The notes under the pieces were generated by a model that saw only the letters and a program-made list of their open reading frames with translations, had not been told where the DNA came from and ran no database searches. A stretch of DNA of 6,510 nucleotides from Clostridium sp. UBA6640. Its GTDB lineage: Bacteria; Bacillota; Clostridia; Clostridiales; Clostridiaceae. The position numbers and the translations under genes are program-made. This document shows, in pieces, positions 1-5,951 of the stretch; position 1 is the stretch's first letter, and each line of letters starts with the position of its first letter. The stretch lies in NCBI RefSeq assembly GCF_002455975.1, contig NZ_DKLM01000124.1:1-6510 (forward strand), read 5' to 3'.

Positions 1-42
1 TTAGAGTAGTTTATCTATATACCGACTAGTTATTTTTTAAAT

Positions 43-61
43 ATATTTAATTATTAAATAT
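43..61. repeat. AT-only perfect palindrome upstream of the cortex-lytic gene
   Basis: The arms at 43-51 and 53-61 are perfect reverse complements around a single central T, and the pairing extends one more base to 42/62. Every base is A or T. It could be part of a terminator for a gene to the left of the window, a protein site, or chance in very AT-rich DNA. A weak T-run lies at 33-38. Nothing else in bases 1-100 looks like a gene. Confidence 0.3.
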
Positions 62-103
62 AAAAGTTAAATTTATTAATAATATAAAATAAAAAGCAGG
101 TTA

Positions 104-133
104 TTCATATGTTTACATATATTAGCATAAAAT
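104..133 (+). promoter_or_regulatory. Sigma-E-like sporulation promoter of the cortex-lytic gene
   Basis: The -35 element TTCATATG (104-111) and the -10 element CATAAAAT (126-133) are separated by 14 bp. The Bacillus sigma-E consensus is roughly KMATATT, 14-15 bp, CATACAHT. The match is 6 of 7 at -35 and 7 of 8 at -10, with correct spacing. Transcription would start near 140, about 25 bases before the start codon. Sigma-E acts in the mother cell, which fits a cortex-lytic enzyme deposited on the spore. The closely related sigma-K -10 pattern (CATA, three bases, TA) also fits 126-134, but no sigma-K -35 stands at the right distance. Confidence 0.6.
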
Positions 134-166
134 ATAATTGAAGCATTTTAATTAAGGAGTATTTAT

Positions 167-1552
167 ATGGCTGATACAGGCAAAATAGTAGTTAATGTCT
201 ATAGACAAAATAGTTATATTCCAATTACTGGTGCAAGGGTGACAATAACTCCAGTAGGAGGAGAAACGAGACAGGCGATCGTACTATCAACTGATAGCTC
301 CGGACAAACAGAAGCTGTTGAAGTAAGTGCACCACCTATAGAACTTACACTGGATCCACAACAAGCTGAAATGCCTTATAGTCTTTGGAATGTAAACGTT
401 GAAGCAGAAGGATATGAGCCAGTAACTGTGGAAGGGTGTCAAGTAGTATCTGAAACTACATCTATACAAAATTTTAACCTAGTAAATTTATCTAGAAGCG
501 ATAGAGAAATACAGATAGGAAGAATAATAATTGTACCTGATGTAACTTTGTTTGGAATTTTTCCACCTAAAATTCCTGAAGATCCTGAGAAAACTTTACC
601 ACCTCCACCAACTGGATTTGTTGTATTACCTGAGCCAATAGTACCTGAATATATAACAGTTCATGCAGGTGCACCAACTAACCCAGCAGCACCAAACTAT
701 AGGGTGCCATTTAAAGATTACATTAAGAATGTTGCAAGCTGTGAAATATATGCAACTTGGCCAGAAAGCACAATAAGAGCTAATCTATATTGTATAATAT
801 CTTTTACATTAAATAGAATTTTTACTGAATGGTATAGAGGCAAAGGATATAATTTTGATATTACAAATTCTACTGCTTTTGACCATGCGTTTACTTATGG
901 AAGAAATACCTTTGACGTTTTTGATAGGATTGTTGATGAGGTATTTACAACTTATATTAGAAGAAGAGGAGCAAAACAGCCACTATTAGCTCAATATTGC
1001 GATGGCCAAAGAGTTAAATGTCCAGGATGGCTGACTCAGTGGGGAAGCAAATATTTAGGAGATCAAGGAAGAGTACCTTATGAAATTTTAACTCATTTCT
1101 ATGGAAATGATATTGATTTAGTTAGAGCTGAAAGAGTAGCAGGAAGTCCACAATCTTATCCTGGTTTTACATTAGGAATTGGCACTACTGGAGAACCAGT
1201 AAGAGTAATTCAAACTCAGTTAAATAGAATAGCACAAAATTATCCTTTAATACCTAGAGTAGCAGTGGATGGAGTGTATGGAGCTAACACTGCAGAAAGT
1301 GTTAGAGTATTTCAAAAGGTATTCAATCTTCCACAAACAGGAACGGTAGATTATGCAACTTGGTATCAAATATCAAATATATTTGTAGGCGTTACTAGAA
1401 TTGCTGAATTGAGAAGTAGTATGGGTATAAATTCTAAGGAAGCTAGAACCTTAGAAGAAGAATTAAATAGAAGTAGCACATCAATATTTATTCCGCCTAC
1501 ACCATATAAAGGAATATGGAATGTACCAAGAGTGGAATATCCAATAGATTAA
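167..1552 (+). CDS. sleC: SleC-type spore cortex-lytic enzyme (SpoIID-like domain plus peptidoglycan-binding domain)
   Basis: This 461-residue protein is likely a germination enzyme that cleaves spore cortex peptidoglycan. SleC enzymes are lytic transglycosylases stored as an inactive precursor and activated by Csp proteases. An N-terminal beta-rich pre-region (about 1-110) is followed by a proline-rich linker (about 133-160; PPKIPEDPEK, LPPPPTG). A SpoIID-like catalytic domain (about 175-325) contains SCEIYATWPE, where Glu193 aligns with the catalytic Glu of SpoIID. A PG_binding_1 domain (about 335-405) contains VDGVYGANTAESVRVFQ and GTVDYATWY. About 50 residues follow that domain. C. perfringens SleC is reported to lose both an N-terminal prepro segment and a short C-terminal segment, so the tail may be a pro-sequence. 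There is no signal peptide, as expected for mother-cell deposition. AAGGAG at 154-159, 7 nt from the ATG, fixes the start. The gene is monocistronic and no csp protease gene is in the window. The family is clear, but clostridia carry paralogues, so this may be a sleC-like paralogue. Confidence 0.78.
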   Translation: MADTGKIVVNVYRQNSYIPITGARVTITPVGGETRQAIVLSTDSSGQTEAVEVSAPPIELTLDPQQAEMPYSLWNVNVEAEGYEPVTVEGCQVVSETTSIQNFNLVNLSRSDREIQIGRIIIVPDVTLFGIFPPKIPEDPEKTLPPPPTGFVVLPEPIVPEYITVHAGAPTNPAAPNYRVPFKDYIKNVASCEIYATWPESTIRANLYCIISFTLNRIFTEWYRGKGYNFDITNSTAFDHAFTYGRNTFDVFDRIVDEVFTTYIRRRGAKQPLLAQYCDGQRVKCPGWLTQWGSKYLGDQGRVPYEILTHFYGNDIDLVRAERVAGSPQSYPGFTLGIGTTGEPVRVIQTQLNRIAQNYPLIPRVAVDGVYGANTAESVRVFQKVFNLPQTGTVDYATWYQISNIFVGVTRIAELRSSMGINSKEARTLEEELNRSSTSIFIPPTPYKGIWNVPRVEYPID

Positions 1553-1623
1553 AATAAATAAGCATTTTATAGTATTAATTTAATAGATTAGATTAAAAAC
1601 GATTATTAATAGAGTGTAAATGT

Positions 1624-1659
1624 AAAATAAGGCATGATTTTCATCATGCCTTATTTTTT
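1624..1659 (+). terminator. Strong intrinsic terminator of the cortex-lytic gene
   Basis: A perfect 14-bp stem (1624-1637 with 1644-1657) has a 6-nt loop TTTTCA. Its core is AAGGCATGA/TCATGCCTT, and it runs into six Ts (1654-1659). It lies 71 bp after the stop codon of the cortex-lytic gene and should end that transcript. The 5' A-run gives it only weak potential in the other direction. Confidence 0.92.
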
Positions 1660-1980
1660 CGGGATCATTGGGATTGATTTATTAAAGTTTATCATAGTAA
1701 CTATCATTTATATCTTTATAGCTAAGATTTAAATTGGCTTAACCTAAAAGATATTTAAGAGAAAATCTTAGAATATTTATATAAGTTTATGATTCAAGTT
1801 ATTTCTCTATAGAATAAAATCTATAAAATAATATTTGGGGAAGTGATTAAAAAATGCTTATAGAACTTTATCTAATATATAATAGCTACAATTAAAAACA
1901 TTTTAATAATGTTATTTTAATAAGACTTTATTATATAATTCTTATAATAAGATTAAAATTTGATGAATAAGCCATAAAGG
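1660..1980. other. AT-rich intergenic region with no recognisable gene
   Basis: This stretch separates the cortex-lytic terminator from the 3' end of the minus-strand operon. No open frame of useful length is present. A 13-codon frame at 1854-1895 (+) follows a GGGGAAGTGAT stretch but has no other support. Two AT-dominated hairpins could end the minus-strand operon. One pairs AACATT (1897-1902) with AATGTT (1908-1913) and has five Ts downstream on the minus strand. The other pairs 1928-1935 with 1943-1950. Both are weak, with at most one G:C pair each. Confidence 0.5.
1894..1913 (-). terminator. Weak candidate terminator of the minus-strand operon
   Basis: Read on the minus strand, AACATT, a 5-nt loop and AATGTT are followed directly by further Ts (plus-strand As at 1894-1896 and beyond). 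The stem is only 6 bp with one G:C pair, and it lies about 70 bp beyond the stop codon of the small membrane gene. It is the best candidate on this side but is not strong. Confidence 0.25.
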
Positions 1981-2187
1981 TTATCTTTGCTTATGCAATT
2001 TCGATTGAATTTTGTAAGTAAAGGTCTGAAGTTCTCCGTTCAAGGTAGTTAGACCTCTCTCAATCTTAACCCCATTGTATTTCATAAAGCTACTTCCAGA
2101 GTTCATATACATATAATTGTTTAAGCCTACAAGTAATATAAAGATGCTAAATATGATAATAACTATATTTACAATTTTCTTTTTCAT
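1981..2187 (-). CDS. Small single-pass membrane protein of unknown function
   Basis: I do not recognise this 68-residue protein. Its N-terminus is MKKK followed by a hydrophobic segment (about 5-22, IVNIVIIIFSIFILLVG), which suggests a signal anchor or uncleaved signal peptide. A polar C-terminal part of about 45 residues (NGVKIERGLTTLNG..., ending KLHKQR) would lie outside the cell under the positive-inside rule. There is no Cys for lipid attachment. A consensus AGGAGG (plus-strand complement 2194-2199) sits 6 nt from the ATG, which is strong evidence that it is translated. Its ATG lies 14 bp after the stop codon of the TraX-family gene, so the two are almost certainly co-transcribed. It could be a partner of the TraX-like protein or a shortened remnant of a longer secreted protein. 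The sequence does not decide. Confidence 0.7.
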   Translation of the reverse strand: MKKKIVNIVIIIFSIFILLVGLNNYMYMNSGSSFMKYNGVKIERGLTTLNGELQTFTYKIQSKLHKQR

Positions 2188-2201
2188 ATATATCCTCCTA
2201 C

Positions 2202-2891
2202 TTAAATAAGTAAAAAATTACTTATAATATATAGCAATAAAATATGAACTGGATAAAAGGCATAAAAAGCATATTTAAAACTTTTGCCTTTTTCACCATT
2301 ATATTTTTTTATAAATATTAAAGAAAGAAGGGAGGCGCATTGCAAGAAAAGACGTAAATTTAAATTACCATTTATAAAGATATATTTATAAAAAGGTGCA
2401 ATATGAACTATATTTATAATAATCTGCACTATAATTAGCTTTGTAAAATTATTTTTGAACAATTTAAATGCTAATATAGTTAAAACACCATATATCCCAT
2501 ATTCAGCACAAAATATATAAGAAGATATAACTATAGCTGATACAACTATAACTTTTAATATCTTATTTAATAGTTGGTTTTCAGAAAATTCATAGTCAGT
2601 AGCATATAGTGCCATAAGGCCAATGAATAATGTAAAAAATATATTTAACTGAGTCCCGCGAAAGGTTAGCATATAAGGTACTTGGGAGATTAAAGCAAAA
2701 ATGAGAAGTCGTATTGAATATTTTTTAATGCTATGGGTATGCATATAGCCTTCTGTAATTAAATAAGCGAATATAGGAAAAGCAATTCTCCCTATAACTC
2801 TCAAAAACAAATATTGTGGAAATAGAACGAAACCTATGTGATCTATAAGCATACAAATACAAGCAGTTAGCTTTAAGTGAAAATTGTTCAT
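2202..2891 (-). CDS. TraX-family multi-pass membrane protein (putative acyltransferase)
   Basis: This 229-residue integral membrane protein has about seven hydrophobic segments. It matches the TraX family, named after the F-plasmid protein that acetylates pilin. Family signatures seen are MLIDHIG (14-20), the block from RVIGRIAFPIF to TEGYMHT (31-52), RLLIFALISQVPY (61-73), LNIFFTLFIG (82-91), YGIYGVL (131-137) and FYAFYPVHILLLY (209-221). The length is normal for the family. Chromosomal TraX homologues are common in Firmicutes without conjugation genes, and none are seen here. The substrate is unknown, and a cell-surface acyl transfer is inference. A longer frame begins with GTG at 2900, but that GTG is part of the ribosome binding site GAGGTGAT (2896-2903), 4 nt before the ATG at 2891. 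The ATG is therefore the start. It is first gene of a two-gene operon, divergent from the two-component system. Confidence 0.82.
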   Translation of the reverse strand: MNNFHLKLTACICMLIDHIGFVLFPQYLFLRVIGRIAFPIFAYLITEGYMHTHSIKKYSIRLLIFALISQVPYMLTFRGTQLNIFFTLFIGLMALYATDYEFSENQLLNKILKVIVVSAIVISSYIFCAEYGIYGVLTILAFKLFKNNFTKLIIVQIIINIVHIAPFYKYIFINGNLNLRLFLQCASLLSLIFIKKYNGEKGKSFKYAFYAFYPVHILLLYIISNFLLI

Positions 2892-2939
2892 AAATATCAC
2901 CTCATTTATAAATTTTTAAATGCAAATTAGAATAACGCT

Positions 2940-2968
2940 ATTATAAGTTGCCTAGTAAGGAAATAGAA
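2940..2968 (-). promoter_or_regulatory. Candidate sigma-A promoter for the traX operon
   Basis: On the minus strand a perfect TATAAT lies at 2940-2945. At 17 bp upstream the -35 position reads TTCTAT (2963-2968), only a 2 of 6 match. The predicted start near 2933 gives a leader of about 40 nt. The strong -10 with a poor -35 could mean that an activator is needed. Confidence 0.4.
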
Positions 2969-2992
2969 CTCACAATCTTAATTAATGGGAAT

Positions 2993-3038
2993 TTGAAAAT
3001 TGATAGTTAATTCTCAGCGGAGCATGGGAATTTTTCAA
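2993..3038. repeat. Imperfect palindromic intergenic element
   Basis: An inner stem pairs AATTCTCA (3009-3016) with TGGGAATT (3025-3032), including one G-T pair, around the loop GCGGAGCA. An outer stem pairs TTGAAA (2993-2998) with TTTCAA (3033-3038). The motif ATGGGAATTT also occurs twice, at 2985-2994 and 3024-3033. The G+C-richer loop stands out from its surroundings. It resembles small palindromic interspersed repeats of clostridial intergenic regions (from memory, not checked). The plus-strand T-run after the stem also resembles a terminator, but no plus-strand gene ends here. Confidence 0.4.
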
Positions 3039-3078
3039 TTTATTTGTTTGCTAGAATATATATTTATTGTTATGTAAT

Positions 3079-3116
3079 GTATATTCCGTAATAAAACGTA
3101 TATTCCATAATAAAGC
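3079..3116. repeat. Two adjacent 19-bp direct repeats, possible operator
   Basis: GTATATTCCGTAATAAAAC (3079-3097) is followed without a gap by GTATATTCCATAATAAAGC (3098-3116), with 17 of 19 identical. The pair lies between the divergent traX and response-regulator promoters, about 150 bp upstream of the latter's -35. OmpR/PhoB-type regulators bind direct repeats, so this is a candidate site for the regulator encoded next door. That role is inference. Confidence 0.5.
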
Positions 3117-3268
3117 AATAAATCCTTTTATATATTGTTAATATTTAAAATATATTCATAGTGTATAGGAATAAAAAAATGGAGGATTTGTGTTGCAGTA
3201 TTTGTAAAAGCTAAATTTTTCGTAACAACTATTAGTAAATATACAATTTGAAATAAAACAAAATCCTT
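3117..3268. other. Rest of the divergent intergenic region
   Basis: This is AT-rich and has no gene I can support. A GGAGG at 3181-3185 is followed only by very short frames. An 11-codon frame at 3179-3214 encodes MEDLCCSICKS, preceded by AGGA (3167-3170) at 8 nt. It is a weak candidate leader peptide. AAATCCTT occurs at 3120-3127 and again at 3261-3268. Confidence 0.4.
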
Positions 3269-3297
3269 CTGAAAATATGTTAATATTGGTTTATAAT
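3269..3297 (+). promoter_or_regulatory. Sigma-A promoter of the two-component operon
   Basis: CTGAAA (3269-3274, 4 of 6 to TTGACA) and a perfect TATAAT (3292-3297) are separated by 17 bp. Transcription would start near 3304, leaving a leader of about 29 nt that contains the ribosome binding site GAGGTGA (3320-3326), 6 nt from the ATG. Confidence 0.65.
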
Positions 3298-3332
3298 ATA
3301 AATAAATAAAGATTTATAAGAGGTGAAAATTA

Positions 3333-4019
3333 ATGAATAAGACAATTCTTGTTGTTGATGATGAAGAAAGCATAAGAAGATTATTAGGGGCTTATTTATC
3401 GAAAGAAAAATATAATGTTATTTATGCAGTAAATGGTGTGGATGCTCTAAATAAATTAAAAAATGACGAGGTTCACCTTATAATCTTAGATATAATGATG
3501 CCTATCATGGGAGGATTTGAAGCATTACAACTTATAAGACAAAGCTATGATATTCCTATTATAATGCTCAGTGCAAAGGAAGAAGAACAAGATAAGCTTT
3601 TAGCTTTTGGATTTGGAGTAGATAACTACGAAACCAAGCCTTTTAGTCCTAAAATATTGGTGGCAAAAGTTAATGCACTGATTAAAAGAACTTATGGTAG
3701 CGAAGTTAAGAGTGAAGATGTGTATGATCTTGATGGTTTGTGTATAAATGAGAGATCACATATAGTAACTGTGGATAAATTAGAAATTTCTTTAACTCCT
3801 ACAGAATTCTCTTTACTTATGTACTTTGTAAAAAATAAAAATATTGTGCTAACTAGAGAACAAATTTTGGACGGGGTTTGGGGGTATGACTTTGATGGAG
3901 ATTTTAGAGTAGTAGATACCAGTGTTAAAAGACTGAGAGAAAAGTTAAGGGATAAATCCAAGTTAATTCAAACAGTTAGAGGTTTTGGATATAAATTTGA
4001 GGTTAAAAATGAGATATAA
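3333..4019 (+). CDS. OmpR/PhoB-family response regulator
   Basis: This 228-residue cytoplasmic transcription regulator is the output half of a two-component system. The receiver domain (1-120) has the acidic pair Asp9/Asp10, the phospho-acceptor Asp53 in LIILDIMMP, Ser80 at the switch Thr/Ser position and Lys102 in ETKPF. A winged-helix DNA-binding domain (about 130-223) has LTPTEFSLLMYF, LTREQIL, a recognition helix around RVVDTSVKRLREKL and the wing TVRGFGYKF. Length and spacing are normal, and all phosphorylation residues are present, so it should be functional. The kinase start lies inside its last codons (11-bp overlap), implying translational coupling. The target genes cannot be read from the sequence. 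Itself and the divergent traX operon are the nearest candidates. It resembles many clostridial orphan-named regulators, so I give no symbol. Confidence 0.95.
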   Translation: MNKTILVVDDEESIRRLLGAYLSKEKYNVIYAVNGVDALNKLKNDEVHLIILDIMMPIMGGFEALQLIRQSYDIPIIMLSAKEEEQDKLLAFGFGVDNYETKPFSPKILVAKVNALIKRTYGSEVKSEDVYDLDGLCINERSHIVTVDKLEISLTPTEFSLLMYFVKNKNIVLTREQILDGVWGYDFDGDFRVVDTSVKRLREKLRDKSKLIQTVRGFGYKFEVKNEI

Positions 4020-5514
4020 TATAAGATATAAGGAGAGTATATCAACAAAGCTATTTATAATTACTACACTAATTTTTACATTGTTCTTAAGCTTTAGTCT
4101 TTTAATACAAAGAATATTTTTTCAAAGTATGTATTCTAATAAGAAAAAGCAAGAAATAAGAACGAATACTGTTAAGTTTTCTCAAAGATATGATAAATTA
4201 AAGAATTATAAAGAGCTAACAGAACTTATGGAAGAATATGGGGAGAAGTATAATACATATTTAGCAATAGTAGAATATAAATATGAGTTTACTATTACAT
4301 CTAATATTGAAATAGAAGGAGAAAGTAATAGAAGAGGTAAATATGTACATCAGATCTTAGCTGAGTTAAATACAAATGAATTATTAAGAGATAAGCTTTT
4401 AAAGGAAAACATAGTTGTCTTTTCCGTAGAGACAACATATAGTGAGAATAAAGATTTAGTTTGTATAAAGCTAGACGATAATAAACTTATAATAGGAACT
4501 ACATCATTTCAGCCTATTGATGAAGGTATTAGTGTTATAGAGGAGTTTTATAAATACTTTTATGTAGTAGCAATATTTATAATTTTAGTGTTATCTTTTA
4601 TATACTCTATAATGATTACTAATCCTCTGCGAAGAATAAACTCAACTGCAAAGAAAATGAGTAATTTAGATTTTAGTGAAAAATGCGAAGTAGTATCTGA
4701 AGATGAAATAGGCAATTTAGCAATAACATTAAACTTCCTTTCAGAAAACTTGTATCGTGCATTATCTTCATTGCAAAGAGCAAATATCCAGCTTCAAAAA
4801 GATATAGAAAAAGAAAGAAAAGTGGAAGAGGCTAGAAAAGAATTCGTGGCAGCAGTATCACATGAGCTTAAAACTCCTATAACTATAATTAAAGGTTATA
4901 TAGAAGGTATTAAGGATGATGTATTTTCAGAAGAAGAGAAAAATGAATCCTTAGATATAATTTTAGAAGAGACTAATAAAATGGGCAAGCTTGTAAAAGA
5001 TATGTTAAATTTATCTGCATTAGAAAGTCATGCTACAGAACTTAAGCATGAAATATTTAACCTTAGTGAAATGATAGAGAAAAATATAAAAAGTTTAAAC
5101 AATGAAATAAATGATAAAGATATAACCGTTGATAGAAACTATATTTCTGATGTTTATATAAAAGCAGATAAATTTAGAATAGAACAGGTTATAACTAATT
5201 TTTTAACTAATGCTATAAGACATACTGAGCCTTTGGGAGTTATATGGGTATCTATGAATTTCGAAGATAATAGGCTTAGGGTATCTTTTGAAAACACGGC
5301 AAATCCTATATCACCTGAAGAAATGAACAATATATGGAGTAAATTTTATAAAGCTGATAAGTCAAGAAGTAGGACTTCGGGGGGAAGTGGATTAGGACTT
5401 TCTATAGTTAAAAATGTATTAGAGCTTCATGATATGGAATATGGGGTAAGAAATACAGAAAGAGGAGTAGAGTTCTACTTTTATGCAGAAGTAGAAGATG
5501 TTAAAAACAATTAG
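4009..5514 (+). CDS. Membrane sensor histidine kinase
   Basis: This 501-residue protein is the partner of the preceding regulator. Order: transmembrane segment 1 (about 13-34), an extracytoplasmic sensor region of about 145 residues with no fold I recognise, transmembrane segment 2 (about 183-203), HAMP (about 204-256), a charged linker, and a dimerisation/phospho-acceptor domain with SHELKTP, where His285 is the phosphorylated residue. The ATPase domain has the N box EQVITNFLTNAIRH (Asn397, Asn401), an F box around IWSKFYKADKSRSR and the G2 box GGSGLGLSIVKN (458-469). The G1 region reads ENTANPI (428-434) in place of a DxGxG motif. VanS-like kinases usually have NTG here, so an Ala replaces the Gly. 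A TTG at 3985 would add eight residues, but the ATG at 4009 has GAGG (3999-4002) at 6 nt and is chosen. No clear terminator follows, only a T-run at 5531-5537. Confidence 0.93.
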   Translation: MRYNIRYKESISTKLFIITTLIFTLFLSFSLLIQRIFFQSMYSNKKKQEIRTNTVKFSQRYDKLKNYKELTELMEEYGEKYNTYLAIVEYKYEFTITSNIEIEGESNRRGKYVHQILAELNTNELLRDKLLKENIVVFSVETTYSENKDLVCIKLDDNKLIIGTTSFQPIDEGISVIEEFYKYFYVVAIFIILVLSFIYSIMITNPLRRINSTAKKMSNLDFSEKCEVVSEDEIGNLAITLNFLSENLYRALSSLQRANIQLQKDIEKERKVEEARKEFVAAVSHELKTPITIIKGYIEGIKDDVFSEEEKNESLDIILEETNKMGKLVKDMLNLSALESHATELKHEIFNLSEMIEKNIKSLNNEINDKDITVDRNYISDVYIKADKFRIEQVITNFLTNAIRHTEPLGVIWVSMNFEDNRLRVSFENTANPISPEEMNNIWSKFYKADKSRSRTSGGSGLGLSIVKNVLELHDMEYGVRNTERGVEFYFYAEVEDVKNN

Positions 5515-5586
5515 TATATAATTTCTTAATATTTTTTTAGATAGCTATGAAAATTCTACTAAAATTAATATAGTATAATTAAACTA

Positions 5587-5616
5587 TTGAAAAAATATTT
5601 AGAATTTTGGTATTAT
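5587..5616 (+). promoter_or_regulatory. Sigma-A-like promoter, probable distal promoter of the H-NOX gene
   Basis: TTGAAA (5587-5592, 5 of 6) and TATTAT (5611-5616, 5 of 6) are separated by 18 bp. The start would be near 5623, giving an unusually long leader of about 330 nt before the ATG at 5952. A weaker alternative nearer the gene is GTGACA (5879-5884) with TTTAAC (5903-5908), also at 18 bp. Confidence 0.5.
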
Positions 5617-5832
5617 AGTCTTACAACATAGGGGAAATTTTAGGATATGTTAACTTTATATGGAGCTATGAATAACTTATACAATTATAGGATAAATATG
5701 TTTAGAATTATTTATTTATAAAGATATTGCTTAGAACTATATAAGTTAAATTCAATGCTTATTTTAAATTTAAACAAGGCATCTTGAAGAAAAATAGTCA
5801 TTATTCTAGGATATTTATGTCATAATAAATCG

Positions 5833-5906
5833 TAAAGATTAAAGATATTAGTTGTATCTATGGAGCATTACTTTTTAGGTGACAAAAAATATCCTTAGAA
5901 TCTTTA
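5833..5906 (+). promoter_or_regulatory. Possible leader stem-loop upstream of the H-NOX gene
   Basis: TAAAGATT (5833-5840) pairs with AATCTTTA (5899-5906). After a small internal loop, GATATT (5844-5849) pairs with AATATC (5888-5893). The 38-nt apical part contains TATGGAGC and GGTGAC. It overlaps the weaker alternative promoter. It may be a structured leader or chance pairing in AT-rich DNA, and I match it to no known RNA family. Confidence 0.3.
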
Positions 5907-5951
5907 ACTAATTATTTTGTTTCAGATGCTAATTAGATGGGGGTATAAAAT

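Larger units (their letters stand above)
5515..5951. other. Long AT-rich intergenic region ahead of the H-NOX gene
   Basis: No supported gene lies in these 437 bp. It contains an inverted repeat near 5549-5608 (AAAATTCTA with TAGAATTTT around a roughly 40-nt interior), a promoter at 5587-5616, and three TAGGATA copies (5641-5647, 5688-5694, 5807-5813). TATGGAGC occurs twice, exactly 200 bp apart (5659-5666, 5859-5866), and a possible stem-loop lies at 5833-5906. A 24-codon frame (5647-5721) starts just after the promoter, with GGGGA 11 nt upstream. It is an unproven leader peptide at best. No match to the c-di-GMP or other common riboswitch cores was seen. Confidence 0.5.

Noticed and set aside
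287..469. 60-codon open frame on the minus strand
   Set aside because: It lies wholly within the cortex-lytic gene on the opposite strand and has no independent support.
1854..1895. 13-codon frame after GGGGAAGTGAT
   Set aside because: It is too short, has no good promoter and no similarity to any known leader; probably chance in AT-rich DNA.
2202..2891. TraX as evidence of an integrated conjugative element
   Set aside because: No relaxase, mating-pair, integrase or attachment-site signal is present, and TraX homologues occur on ordinary Firmicute chromosomes.
2892..2900. GTG start at 2900 for the TraX-family gene
   Set aside because: The GTG is part of the ribosome binding site GAGGTGAT that serves the ATG at 2891, and the family begins at about that Met.
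3692..3961. 89-codon open frame on the minus strand
   Set aside because: It is antisense to the DNA-binding domain of the response regulator; composition is a by-product of that gene.
3985..4008. TTG start at 3985 for the histidine kinase
   Set aside because: No ribosome binding site precedes it and it lies inside the regulator's coding sequence; GAGG plus ATG at 4009 is far better.
5515..5951. c-di-GMP riboswitch ahead of the H-NOX/chemotaxis gene
   Set aside because: The conserved core sequences of the c-di-GMP-I and c-di-GMP-II classes were looked for and not found.
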